Numbered from the stretch's first letter, positions 1-5,584 are shown. The stretch is 5,593 nt of DNA from Candidatus Omnitrophota bacterium (GCA_022704985.1 JAKJFI010000068.1:1-5593), one strand, 5' to 3'. Numbers and translations are program-made. Notes: a model not told the origin generated them from the sequence alone.

Positions 1-299
1 TCACTGCCTTCAGTCTGTTGCCCGCGCATTTTTTCCTGTTCGGCTTTTTCCATAGCCGCCTTGATTCTTGCAGACGTTTCCGGCAGAATGTGTTCAAGTA
101 TTTCTATTTCAACGCCTCCGCCCGTCACGCAGACGGCATTAATCCTGTCAAGAAATTGTCCTCCTATCGCCGCATTGAAGACAGAGCCCTGCTGTCCTCC
201 GGCTGGATAGACGTAACCTATATGCGGCAGTCTTGCCTGCGCATAACATGGCAGTGAAAGCAGAAATGCCAATGCAATAAATTTCATATTTCTTTTCAT
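1..299 (-). CDS. Secreted TIG/PPC-like 'YPAGGQ' protein, N-terminal part (runs off left edge)
   Basis: Reading right to left from the ATG at 299-297, the frame stays open to the window edge, giving 99 residues. Residues 1-22 form a signal peptide: basic MKRNMK, a hydrophobic stretch IALAFLLSL, and an AQA site before Arg23. The mature protein starts with HIGYVYPAGGQQGSVFNAAI followed by GGQFLD (about residues 26-52). From memory this is the standard opening of large exported proteins encoded beside DUF1549/DUF1501 genes in PVC bacteria, thought to carry an Ig-like/TIG fold and often later pre-peptidase C-terminal domains. Residues 75-99 are charged and probably helical. The start codon overlaps the stop of the DUF1501 gene as ATGA, and GAAGGA lies 9 bases upstream, so the two are probably translationally coupled. 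A second ATG four codons in (287-285) is a weaker alternative start. SLPC is not a good lipobox because Pro precedes Cys. Function unknown; the rest of the protein lies outside the window. Confidence 0.85.
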   Translation of the reverse strand, partial: MKRNMKFIALAFLLSLPCYAQARLPHIGYVYPAGGQQGSVFNAAIGGQFLDRINAVCVTGGGVEIEILEHILPETSARIKAAMEKAEQEKMRGQQTEGS

Positions 300-1615
300 T
301 CCATTATTTCCTTCAGCCGCCCCCCGCTTTTAACCTCGCCCTCAACAGGCGTCAGACGCAGATTCAATCCTTCGGGATTGGGCAGGACTCCGTCAGGATT
401 GATGCCCAGCAGTTCATATATACTGCCTGTCAAATCCCACGGATAGACGGGGCGCTCCTTTACTTTCATCCCCTTTTCGTCGGATGCTCCCACTACGCAG
501 TCGCCCTTGAATCCTCCGCCGGCAACCAGAACAGAAAACACGTCTCCCCAGTGCCCCCTTCCGCCGTTCCACGGAGCTTCCCAGTCAATCTTCGGCGTAT
601 GCCCGAATTCCCCTCCGCACCATATAATGGTAGTGTCAAGAAGTTTTCGGTCAGAAAGGTCCTGCAAAAGAGCTGACAGCCCGCTGTCCAGTTCAGGAAG
701 CATCCTGTTCATGTACTGGAAGTGCTGTTTATGCGTATCCCATCCTTTATAGTTTATGGTTATAAAAGGAACCCCGTGTTCAACCAGCCGGCGCGCCAGC
801 AGGCACGACTGTCCGAAGGTATTGCGGCCGTATTTGTCCCTTAAAGCGCTGTCTTCAGTGGAGAGGTCGAATAACTTTCCTTCGTCACCGAGTATAAACT
901 TGTACGCGGCATTTTCGTATTCATCCGTTTTTTTTAGGCTGGTGTTATCATTTATGTTAATGCCCAGTGTATCTAAATTATGAAGCAGATTCCGGCGGTT
1001 TTTCTGGCGCTCTTCGCTTATGCCCTGGTAGACTATCCCTTCTACAAGAAACGGAGTCTTGTTCGGGTCCCCTCCCGTGCAGAAAGGATTGTAGTTCCAC
1101 CCGAGAAAACCGGATTCAGGGAAACGCCCCTGTGATTCGGTTATGGTAATGTAGGGAGGAAGCATCCCCGTATATCCGCCGTCATAGCCTTTATAGAGAG
1201 TTACAACCGCACCTACGGAGGGATAAACCTTGTCATCCGGCATGTGCCCTGTCTGGACTACGTAAGCGGCGGTTTCATGCGAATTTATGCCGTGCGTCAT
1301 GGACCGTATAATTGAATATTTATCCGCCTGTTTGGCTAAAAGAGGCAGTTTCCCGTTAATCTGAATACCGGGCACGTTGGTATCTATGGTTTTATTTAAA
1401 GGCCCGCAGTAATCATTGCCCGCCCCGGGTTTGGGATCAAATGTATCCAGCTGGGAAAGACCGCCCCAGAGCCATATCTGAATAACGGATTTCGCTTTTG
1501 CCGGTTTTGTTTGCATCCCGGCACATAACGCCGGAAAGTTAAGCAATATAATGAATGCGGCGCCGGATAATGCGAAACGCCGTAATTCCCGCCTTGCTTT
1601 ATTCAGTCTGTCCAT
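296..1615 (-). CDS. DUF1501 family exported protein (alkaline phosphatase/sulfatase-like fold)
   Basis: A 439-residue protein of usual family length. DUF1501 (Pfam PF07394) is grouped with the alkaline phosphatase/sulfatase superfamily, but no substrate is established. Family landmarks run in order: SVIQIWLWGGLSQLDTFDPK (43-62, the usual 'WGGPSQLDTFDPKP' opening), SMTHGINSHETAAY with QTGH (105-124), GWDTHKQHF (291-299), CGGEFGHTPKID (333-344), GRGHWGDVFSVLVAGGG (352-368), GASDEKG (376-382), and YPWDLTGSIYELLGINP near the end. Conserved Asp and His residues such as D57, D60, H108, H113, D293 and H295 are plausible metal or active-site residues by analogy. The N-terminus (ARRELRRFALSGAAFIILL, Ala-rich end near 32) is an export signal. 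It resembles the Tat signal common in the family but lacks the normal Phe-Leu after the twin Arg. Relative to the usual family pattern as I recall it, GEFGR appears as GEFGH and GRDHW as GRGHW. It starts 12 bases after the DUF1549/DUF1553 stop, with only a weak GGGA ribosome site, and overlaps the next gene by 4 bases. Family assignment is firm; function is open. Confidence 0.93.
   Translation of the reverse strand: MDRLNKARRELRRFALSGAAFIILLNFPALCAGMQTKPAKAKSVIQIWLWGGLSQLDTFDPKPGAGNDYCGPLNKTIDTNVPGIQINGKLPLLAKQADKYSIIRSMTHGINSHETAAYVVQTGHMPDDKVYPSVGAVVTLYKGYDGGYTGMLPPYITITESQGRFPESGFLGWNYNPFCTGGDPNKTPFLVEGIVYQGISEERQKNRRNLLHNLDTLGININDNTSLKKTDEYENAAYKFILGDEGKLFDLSTEDSALRDKYGRNTFGQSCLLARRLVEHGVPFITINYKGWDTHKQHFQYMNRMLPELDSGLSALLQDLSDRKLLDTTIIWCGGEFGHTPKIDWEAPWNGGRGHWGDVFSVLVAGGGFKGDCVVGASDEKGMKVKERPVYPWDLTGSIYELLGINPDGVLPNPEGLNLRLTPVEGEVKSGGRLKEIME
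309..314 (-). promoter_or_regulatory. Shine-Dalgarno site inside the DUF1501 gene
   Basis: GAAGGA on the minus strand lies 9 bases before the ATG at 299. It falls within the last codons of the DUF1501 gene. Together with the ATGA overlap it supports this start and suggests re-initiation by ribosomes finishing DUF1501. Confidence 0.7.
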
Positions 1616-1627
1616 TTAGTTTTCCCG

Positions 1628-3217
1628 TCAATGCCGGAACATGAATTCCTTTGTGTTTATCAGCGCCCATATTATGTCGCCAACCGCATTTTCCCTTCCC
1701 AACCCAGAGTTTTTTATGTATTCCAGCGCTGTCTCATGCTCTTTCTCCGCCGGCATGCGCGACAGGACGGCAACATAAACCAGTTTCACAAGCTGGTCGT
1801 TATCCTGCGTATTTTTTATCGTTCTCCGCACAAACTGAGACTTGTAGATTTTATTCTGAATGTGGGTGGAATTAAGGAAATGAAGCCTCTGCATCAGCGA
1901 CATTTCATTGTTTCTCTCCGAAAGACAGCCGGTATCCCGCGTCGGACGGCCGAAGAGCGTAAGGAAAGCGCTGCTGATGCTTCCGTCAGCCAGTGTAATA
2001 GTACGCTCATGAGCGGGGATAAATGTAAAAGGCTCGGGAATGCGGCTGAAATAAATTTCCCCTGAGCCGGTAATCTGATTTACGGCGTCAATCAGCATTT
2101 CGGCATCAAGGCGGCGTATCTGATAATGCGAAAAATTGCTTTCATCCCCTGCGTTATAGATATTGGGTATTGATGAAAGCTGGTAAACAGTCGAATTCAG
2201 GATTAAGCGGTATATGTGCTTCAGGTCATACTTGTTTTCCACAAGTTCTTTTGCCAGCCAGTCAAGAAGTTCGGGGTTCTGCGGAGGGTTGTCCTTGCGG
2301 ATATCGTCGGCTTCGTGCACAATGCCTCTGCCCATGAGCCAGTACCAAATCCTGTTTACTATGCTTCGGGCGAAATAAGGATTCCCGGGAGCGGTAAGCC
2401 AGCCGGCAAAAACCTTGCGCGGGTCGGTATCAGGAGGAATTTCTATCTTTTCTCCAAGCACGGCCGTAAAACGACTCTCAGGCAAATCACCGTAGGGGTC
2501 AAAATAAACAATTTCTTCCTTCCATTCCTTGGTTTTCTTGTAGCCTGTACGGGTAAAGAAATCCGCCATGTCCCTGCGCTGTTCATCCGTCCATCTTTGA
2601 GTGCGCATGCCCATAAAAATCAAAGCAACAAATTCCGCCGTCTTTTCCGGATCGTGCTGTGGCACCACTCTGTAAAAATTTACCGGCGGTTCACGGAAAT
2701 TACTTCCGCTTGAGGTCAACAATGCCATAGCGAACCGGTCGCAGGGCATGTTGTTTTTGAGAGCTTCTTTAATCCACCTGTGATACGCCTGTACGGCGTT
2801 GGGCCAGAGATTGCTCGGAAATTCGGATTTCACACGCAGTATGTCGCTCCATTTCATAGCCCAGTAATCGGAATACTCCTCCCTCTCCAGCAGTGTATCA
2901 ATAAGAAGTTTCCGTTTGTCAGGGTTGTTATCCGAAAGAAAACTCATTGTTTCCTGCGGCCGCGGAAGGGTGCCGGTTACGTCCAGATATGCGCGTCTCA
3001 AAAAAACATCGTCGGAACAAAGTTCCGAGGGAGGAATGCCTTCTTTTTTCAGCCGGGAAAGAACCAGTTCGTCGATCCGGTTATTGACCGGCATGTTGTA
3101 TAAATCCGAGGGCGCCAGGCCGGCCGCACATGCGCTAATCCGCGGGAAGAGGATAGAATTAAGGAAAAGAATCAACAGGAATAACAACGGCGCCTTAACT
3201 TTTGGATTTCTTCCCAT
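1628..3217 (-). CDS. DUF1549/DUF1553 (PSCyt2/PSD1) exported protein lacking the CxxCH motif
   Basis: A 529-residue protein. Residues 6-32 form an export signal (LLFLLILFLNSILF core). ISAC at 27-30 fits a lipobox, so a lipoprotein is possible, but Arg26 beside it is unusual. DUF1549 (PF07583, PSCyt2) spans about 45-225: IDELVLSRLKKEG, FLRRAYLDVTGTLPRPQET (72-90), PDKRKLLIDTLLEREEY and WAMKWSDILR. DUF1553 (PF07587, PSD1) spans about 265-525: NPYFARSIVNRIWYWLMGRG (279-298), NPELLDWLAKELV, RRLDAEMLIDAVNQITG (368-384), GRPTRDTGCLSERNNEMSL (423-441) and the closing NTKEFMFRH. The usual CxxCHxHPF heme-like motif of DUF1549 is absent: FMGMRTQ (201-207) runs straight into RWTDEQ. There is also no N-terminal cytochrome c domain (PSCyt1), which longer relatives have. 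The ATG follows an in-frame TAA two codons upstream, so the start cannot be earlier, yet no Shine-Dalgarno sequence is visible. It heads the tight unit with DUF1501 and the YPAGGQ protein. Function is uncharacterised. Confidence 0.93.
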   Translation of the reverse strand: MGRNPKVKAPLLFLLILFLNSILFPRISACAAGLAPSDLYNMPVNNRIDELVLSRLKKEGIPPSELCSDDVFLRRAYLDVTGTLPRPQETMSFLSDNNPDKRKLLIDTLLEREEYSDYWAMKWSDILRVKSEFPSNLWPNAVQAYHRWIKEALKNNMPCDRFAMALLTSSGSNFREPPVNFYRVVPQHDPEKTAEFVALIFMGMRTQRWTDEQRRDMADFFTRTGYKKTKEWKEEIVYFDPYGDLPESRFTAVLGEKIEIPPDTDPRKVFAGWLTAPGNPYFARSIVNRIWYWLMGRGIVHEADDIRKDNPPQNPELLDWLAKELVENKYDLKHIYRLILNSTVYQLSSIPNIYNAGDESNFSHYQIRRLDAEMLIDAVNQITGSGEIYFSRIPEPFTFIPAHERTITLADGSISSAFLTLFGRPTRDTGCLSERNNEMSLMQRLHFLNSTHIQNKIYKSQFVRRTIKNTQDNDQLVKLVYVAVLSRMPAEKEHETALEYIKNSGLGRENAVGDIIWALINTKEFMFRH

Positions 3218-3236
3218 ATGTTATTGGACGGCATGT

Positions 3237-3297
3237 AAAAAAAAGAGGTTTAGTCCGCCCTGTGCTTCCGACGTTTCCACCAGACCAGAAGGGCGGA
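3237..3297 (-). terminator. Possible weak intrinsic terminator/attenuator after the propeller gene
   Basis: On the minus strand TCCGCCCT (3297-3290) can pair perfectly with AGGGCGGA (3261-3254) across a 28-base loop. Nine bases later comes a run of eight T (3244-3237). The 5' arm lies inside the last codons of the propeller gene and the 3' arm ends just before its TAA. The large loop and the 9-base gap before the U-run are not typical, so termination may be partial or absent. If it works, it would lower expression of the downstream DUF1549 unit. Confidence 0.35.
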
Positions 3298-4356
3298 TAT
3301 GCCGGCCGCTGCCGGTCCCACAGGAAGAGTTCCGCCATCATCGCTGTCAGAGATGGGATCCGACTGGAAGATGGTGCCTGAAGAATCGCCGCCGACCGCC
3401 ATGAATGTATTGTTCACAAACCCAATCCCGTGCAGCTGGGTTTCGCCTGCGGTTGCATCGTTGAGCCTGTCAGTCCATTCTTCCCCGTCGGGAGACGTAA
3501 GCATTGCGGCGTACGGCTCAAAACCCGAGTTTCCGCCAACAGCCACAAAAATCTCTCTTCCGAATGCCACCTTGCTCAACCGCCTGCTTTGAGGATCGGT
3601 GTACATGTCCCAGCTTTCGCCGAAAGGAGAAGTAAAAATTGAGCCGTCTTCAGCCACAACCACGAAGAGGCCGTTGCCAAATCCTACTCCGTTTAACGGA
3701 AAATCCGTACCCGTATTGCGTTCACACCAGTCTATGCCGTTTATGGATATGACACATCTGGCATTGTTTCCCATCATAGTCGGGTCGTATCCGACCGCAA
3801 GAAAGATTCCGTTGCCGAAAGCGACGTCATTCAGCCCGTAAGGGATATCCGTAGGCTGAACAGTCCATGTAATGCCGTCCGGAGAAGTGGTAATCACGGG
3901 CGATATCATTATTCCCGGCATCCACATAAGTTCGTCCTGTCCTACCGCGACAAAAACGTTATTTCCGTACGCAACTCCTGACAAATCCCTTTCCATCCCG
4001 GATTTCCTCGGTGTCCACGTTACTCCGTCCGGAGAAGTACATATGATGCCGGCTGTTCCCACGGCGACGAAGAGACCTTTTTGATATATGACATCCAGGA
4101 GTCTTATTTGTTGTCCTGAAATGGAGGTTAGTTCAACAGTCCTGGGCGTCCACTCCACGCCATCCGGCGATGAGAGGATGGTTCCGCTGTCACCTACCAC
4201 AACAAAGGTGTTGTTTCCGTAGGCGGCCGCAAACAGTTCATAATCGGTCCCGTCGTTCCTTTTGGTCCAATTGTCAATAGGCGCGGCAAAAACATGCAGA
4301 GCGAAAGAAACTGCAACAATTCCTGCAAACAATCCGGGCAATATTTTCCTTACCAT
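3250..4356 (-). CDS. Secreted seven-bladed beta-propeller (BNR/Ycf48-like repeats) with C-terminal anchor
   Basis: A 368-residue protein. The ATG at 4356 is chosen over one 14 codons upstream (4398) because AAGGAGG lies 7 bases before it and because the signal peptide (MVRKILPGLFAGIVAVSFAL, ending AFA/AP near 24-25 as HVFAAP) begins there. The mature part is built from seven repeats at about 43-72, 89-117, 128-167, 178-216, 224-253, 263-297 and 311-334, each with a core like YGNNxFVAVG followed by SPDGxxWT, an Asp-box variant. Repeat 7 lacks the final SPDGxxW strand, while an isolated NWTKR lies at 29-33. This fits the circular closure of a seven-bladed propeller. The C-terminus has an acidic linker (SDSDDGG), LPVGP, a short hydrophobic stretch AAAGISALLVWW and KRRKHR, an arrangement like a CTERM sorting or anchoring tail. 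Such propellers usually act in binding or as scaffolds, and no catalytic residues can be named. It has its own promoter upstream. Whether it shares transcripts with the DUF1549 unit 32 bases downstream is unclear. Confidence 0.88.
   Translation of the reverse strand: MVRKILPGLFAGIVAVSFALHVFAAPIDNWTKRNDGTDYELFAAAYGNNTFVVVGDSGTILSSPDGVEWTPRTVELTSISGQQIRLLDVIYQKGLFVAVGTAGIICTSPDGVTWTPRKSGMERDLSGVAYGNNVFVAVGQDELMWMPGIMISPVITTSPDGITWTVQPTDIPYGLNDVAFGNGIFLAVGYDPTMMGNNARCVISINGIDWCERNTGTDFPLNGVGFGNGLFVVVAEDGSIFTSPFGESWDMYTDPQSRRLSKVAFGREIFVAVGGNSGFEPYAAMLTSPDGEEWTDRLNDATAGETQLHGIGFVNNTFMAVGGDSSGTIFQSDPISDSDDGGTLPVGPAAAGISALLVWWKRRKHRAD
3355..4230 (-). repeat. Seven tandem Asp-box-like protein repeats (propeller blades)
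   Basis: The block encodes seven repeats of 24-40 residues with the core GNNxFVAVG...TSPDGxxWT. Repeats 3 and 4 carry extra loops, and repeat 4 has a diverged SINGIDWCE in place of SPDGxxWT. At the DNA level most units have diverged, but 14 bases (CCGTCCGGAGAAGT on the plus strand) are identical at 3875-3888 and 4025-4038, exactly 150 bases apart. This suggests either a fairly recent unit duplication or exchange between repeats. Confidence 0.85.
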
Positions 4357-4363
4357 TTTCTTG

Positions 4364-4370
4364 CCTCCTT
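4364..4370 (-). promoter_or_regulatory. Strong Shine-Dalgarno site that sets the propeller start
   Basis: AAGGAGG on the minus strand lies 7 bases before the ATG at 4356. It lies inside the longer reading frame that would start at 4398. It is the main reason for preferring the shorter protein. Confidence 0.85.
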
Positions 4371-4431
4371 TAAATTTGCAGAACAACTTCTGTTTCAAAA
4401 TTTTATAGCGATAAAGATTGCATGCTCATAA

Positions 4432-4461
4432 ATATTAAAACACACGGCTGTTTTTTGTCAA
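4432..4461 (-). promoter_or_regulatory. Sigma70-like promoter for the propeller gene
   Basis: On the minus strand a perfect TTGACA (4461-4456) is followed after 18 bases by TAATAT (4437-4432). An overlapping TTTAAT with 16-base spacing is an alternative -10. Transcription would start near 4425, giving a leader of about 70 bases before the ATG at 4356. The surrounding sequence is AT-rich. Confidence 0.6.
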
Positions 4462-4478
4462 TGCAGGGAATGAGCCGT
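4444..4478. repeat. Inverted repeat flanking the -35 box
   Basis: ACGGCT (4444-4449) and AGCCGT (4473-4478) are perfect six-base inverted arms with a 23-base gap that contains the TTGACA. The arm centres are 29 bases apart, roughly three helical turns, as for a regulator binding both sides. The other reading is a weak hairpin ending the SIMPL transcript, because TTTTAATATTT follows on the minus strand. Arms this short could be chance. Confidence 0.3.
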
Positions 4479-4510
4479 ATAACATTCGCGTTTTTCTGTA
4501 TTTCAAAAGC

Positions 4511-5233
4511 TTAATCCGCAAGGAAATAACTCACATAGGTAACTACGCGTACGGTTTTCTTCTCCGGCGTCCCCTGGTCCCTGTCGGTTATGTCAAAAAG
4601 GCCCTGCGAGGCGGTGCTTATTTTGCCCAGCCTGCTCCCTGAATCTTCCGCGAATTTCTCCGCCGCGGCGCGGGCGTTCTTGGTGGCTTCCTCAATCATC
4701 TCCGGCTTTATCTTGTTCAACCCCTTGAAGAGGTACTGCGTCCTGTTCTCCCAGTTTGATGCAACCAGAACAATCCCTTTCCCAACCAGCGAACCGGACT
4801 GTTCTATGGTTTTTTTCACGAGGGCGACGTCGGTTGACCTGACCGTCACGGTGGCTTCCGCCATGTATTTCGGCTTGTCCTTTACCGATTCATTGGCATA
4901 TGCTCTCGTTTTAAGATCAACTATGGACGGGGCGGAATAGGAAATCTCTTCTGTCTTGAATCCGGCATCGGTAAGAAAGCGGGAAACCGTCTTGCGCCTC
5001 TCCGTAATGCGGTTATAAAGGTCTGTCAGGTCGTTGCTCGTTTCCTGGAAGGTAATCGGCCAGATGGCAAGGTCGGCATCAACGTCACGTTCTGCAAGGC
5101 CGCGCACGCTTACCAAGCTTTGCGGTTTACGGCTCTGCTTGAGAGATATTCCGAGGTAAATTCCCGCAATGGCGATGCCCAGCCCGATGCAAAGCCCCAG
5201 AGTCAGGCCGAAAGTCAGAGATTTTTTTTCCAT
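4511..5233 (-). CDS. Membrane-anchored SIMPL (DUF541) domain protein
   Basis: A 240-residue protein of typical size. Residues 8-31 form one Gly-rich membrane segment (FGLTLGLCIGLGIAIAGIYL) after a short basic MEKKS, so the rest should lie outside the cytoplasmic membrane. The SIMPL/DUF541 domain (PF04402) fills about 39-239. It opens with SLVSVRGLAERDVDADLAIW (39-58), continues through TVTVRSTDVALVKK and NKIKPEMIEEATKNARAAAE (173-192), and ends with VRVVTYVSYFLAD. The family includes E. coli YggE, linked to oxidative stress, and bacterial proteins forming oligomeric rings; the molecular role is not settled. The helix at 176-198 is the conserved 'A...AR..A...A' helix of the family. The start is supported by AGGAGGGAGG just upstream. 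It lies 57 bases after the 61-residue gene and probably shares its promoter. No clear terminator is visible after the stop. Confidence 0.92.
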   Translation of the reverse strand: MEKKSLTFGLTLGLCIGLGIAIAGIYLGISLKQSRKPQSLVSVRGLAERDVDADLAIWPITFQETSNDLTDLYNRITERRKTVSRFLTDAGFKTEEISYSAPSIVDLKTRAYANESVKDKPKYMAEATVTVRSTDVALVKKTIEQSGSLVGKGIVLVASNWENRTQYLFKGLNKIKPEMIEEATKNARAAAEKFAEDSGSRLGKISTASQGLFDITDRDQGTPEKKTVRVVTYVSYFLAD

Positions 5234-5239
5234 AGTATG

Positions 5240-5249
5240 CCTCCCTCCT
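5240..5249 (-). promoter_or_regulatory. Double Shine-Dalgarno site of the SIMPL gene
   Basis: AGGAGGGAGG on the minus strand holds two overlapping good ribosome sites. The nearer GGAGG is 6 bases from the ATG at 5233. It confirms the start and suggests efficient translation. Confidence 0.85.
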
Positions 5250-5290
5250 ATATCCGAAACATTAATTCTAAAGCCAAGGCCGATATTCTT

Positions 5291-5476
5291 TTATTTCTCT
5301 CTTTTCAGAACAACGAGTATAAAAATCAGATTGATTATCCCCAGAGGAAGCCATGTTGCCCCCATTATCTTCAGGGACCTGTTATCCGCCGCAAAACCGG
5401 CAATAAGAAAAATCAGCCCTATAACAACAAAAGTAGAAGCGAAAATTATAAACCCTGCTTTCTGCATCTTTTGCAT
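5291..5476 (-). CDS. Small protein with two membrane segments, unknown function
   Basis: A 61-residue protein that I do not recognise. It has a short basic start (MQKMQKAG), a hydrophobic segment at about 8-29 (FIIFASTFVVIGLIFLIAGF), a polar turn ADNRSLK (30-36), a second segment at about 38-57 (MGATWLPLGIINLIFILVVL) and a basic end KREK. Both termini probably face the cytoplasm, by the positive-inside rule. The start is supported by AAAGGGGGGG a few bases upstream and a promoter about 15 bases before the ATG; Met4 is a less likely start. It is the first gene of the probable transcript with the SIMPL gene. Coding status rests on the promoter, ribosome site and clean two-helix pattern rather than on a family match. 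It could be a membrane partner of the SIMPL protein, but that is only suggested by position. Confidence 0.75.
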   Translation of the reverse strand: MQKMQKAGFIIFASTFVVIGLIFLIAGFAADNRSLKIMGATWLPLGIINLIFILVVLKREK

Positions 5477-5497
5477 GGTGCCCCCCCTTTAGGCAAT

Positions 5498-5525
5498 ATT
5501 TTATTCCTTACGCCGGAAAAGTCAA
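5498..5525 (-). promoter_or_regulatory. Sigma70-like promoter for the 61-residue/SIMPL transcript
   Basis: On the minus strand TTGACT (5525-5520) and TAAAAT (5503-5498) are separated by 16 bases, each one base from consensus. Start of transcription would be near 5491, about 15 bases before the ATG at 5476, with the G-rich ribosome site in between. Confidence 0.65.
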
Positions 5526-5546
5526 AAGAAAATAATCGTCTATCCT

Positions 5547-5575
5547 TTGCCCGTTTTGTAAGCGGGTGGTATCAT
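5547..5575 (+). promoter_or_regulatory. Possible rightward promoter with extended -10
   Basis: TTGCCC (5547-5552), a 17-base spacer and TATCAT (5570-5575), with TG one base before the -10 box (TGGTATCAT). Transcription would begin near 5582, only about 3 bases before the ATG at 5585, so the message would be nearly leaderless. The -35 is weak and the gene it would serve is almost entirely outside the window. Confidence 0.4.
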
Positions 5576-5584
5576 ATTACCCGC
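5562..5584. repeat. Palindrome overlapping the rightward -10 box
   Basis: GCGGGT (5562-5567) and ACCCGC (5579-5584) are perfect inverted arms around an 11-base centre. A competing inner pair GGTA/TACC (5568-5571, 5578-5581) also exists. The element overlaps the possible -10 box and ends directly before the ATG at 5585. It could be an operator, or a hairpin. Neither strand has a T-run after it, so it is a poor terminator. Confidence 0.45.

Noticed and set aside
18..257. 79-residue plus-strand open frame near the left edge
   Set aside because: The minus strand here encodes a signal peptide and a YPAGGQ motif coupled by ATGA to the upstream gene, which is much better evidence.
234..299. Lipoprotein signal in the YPAGGQ protein (SLPC)
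   Set aside because: Pro directly before Cys does not fit a lipobox, and an AQA signal peptidase I site follows at once.
1631..2065. 144-residue plus-strand open frame opposite the DUF1553 part
   Set aside because: It is a shadow of the conserved C-terminal coding region with no initiation signals.
2216..2713. 165-residue plus-strand open frame opposite the DUF1549/DUF1553 gene
   Set aside because: It lies wholly antisense to a strongly conserved gene, has no ribosome site or recognisable domain, and has a shadow-like composition.
3250..3297. LPxTG sortase signal in the propeller tail
   Set aside because: The motif is LPVGP, lacking the Thr-Gly pair, so it is not a standard sortase A site; it is reported as CTERM-like instead.
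2916..3404. 162-residue plus-strand open frame spanning the propeller/DUF1549 junction
   Set aside because: It is antisense to two well-supported genes, rich in Arg, Cys and Pro as shadow frames are, and has no promoter or ribosome site.
4371..4510. A small RNA or short gene between SIMPL and the propeller gene
   Set aside because: There is no convincing frame or stable structure beyond the promoter and short inverted repeat.
5234..5290. A separate promoter for the SIMPL gene (TTGGCT ... TATAGG)
   Set aside because: The spacing is 19 bases, the -10 box is poor and overlaps the ribosome site region; co-transcription with the 61-residue gene is simpler.
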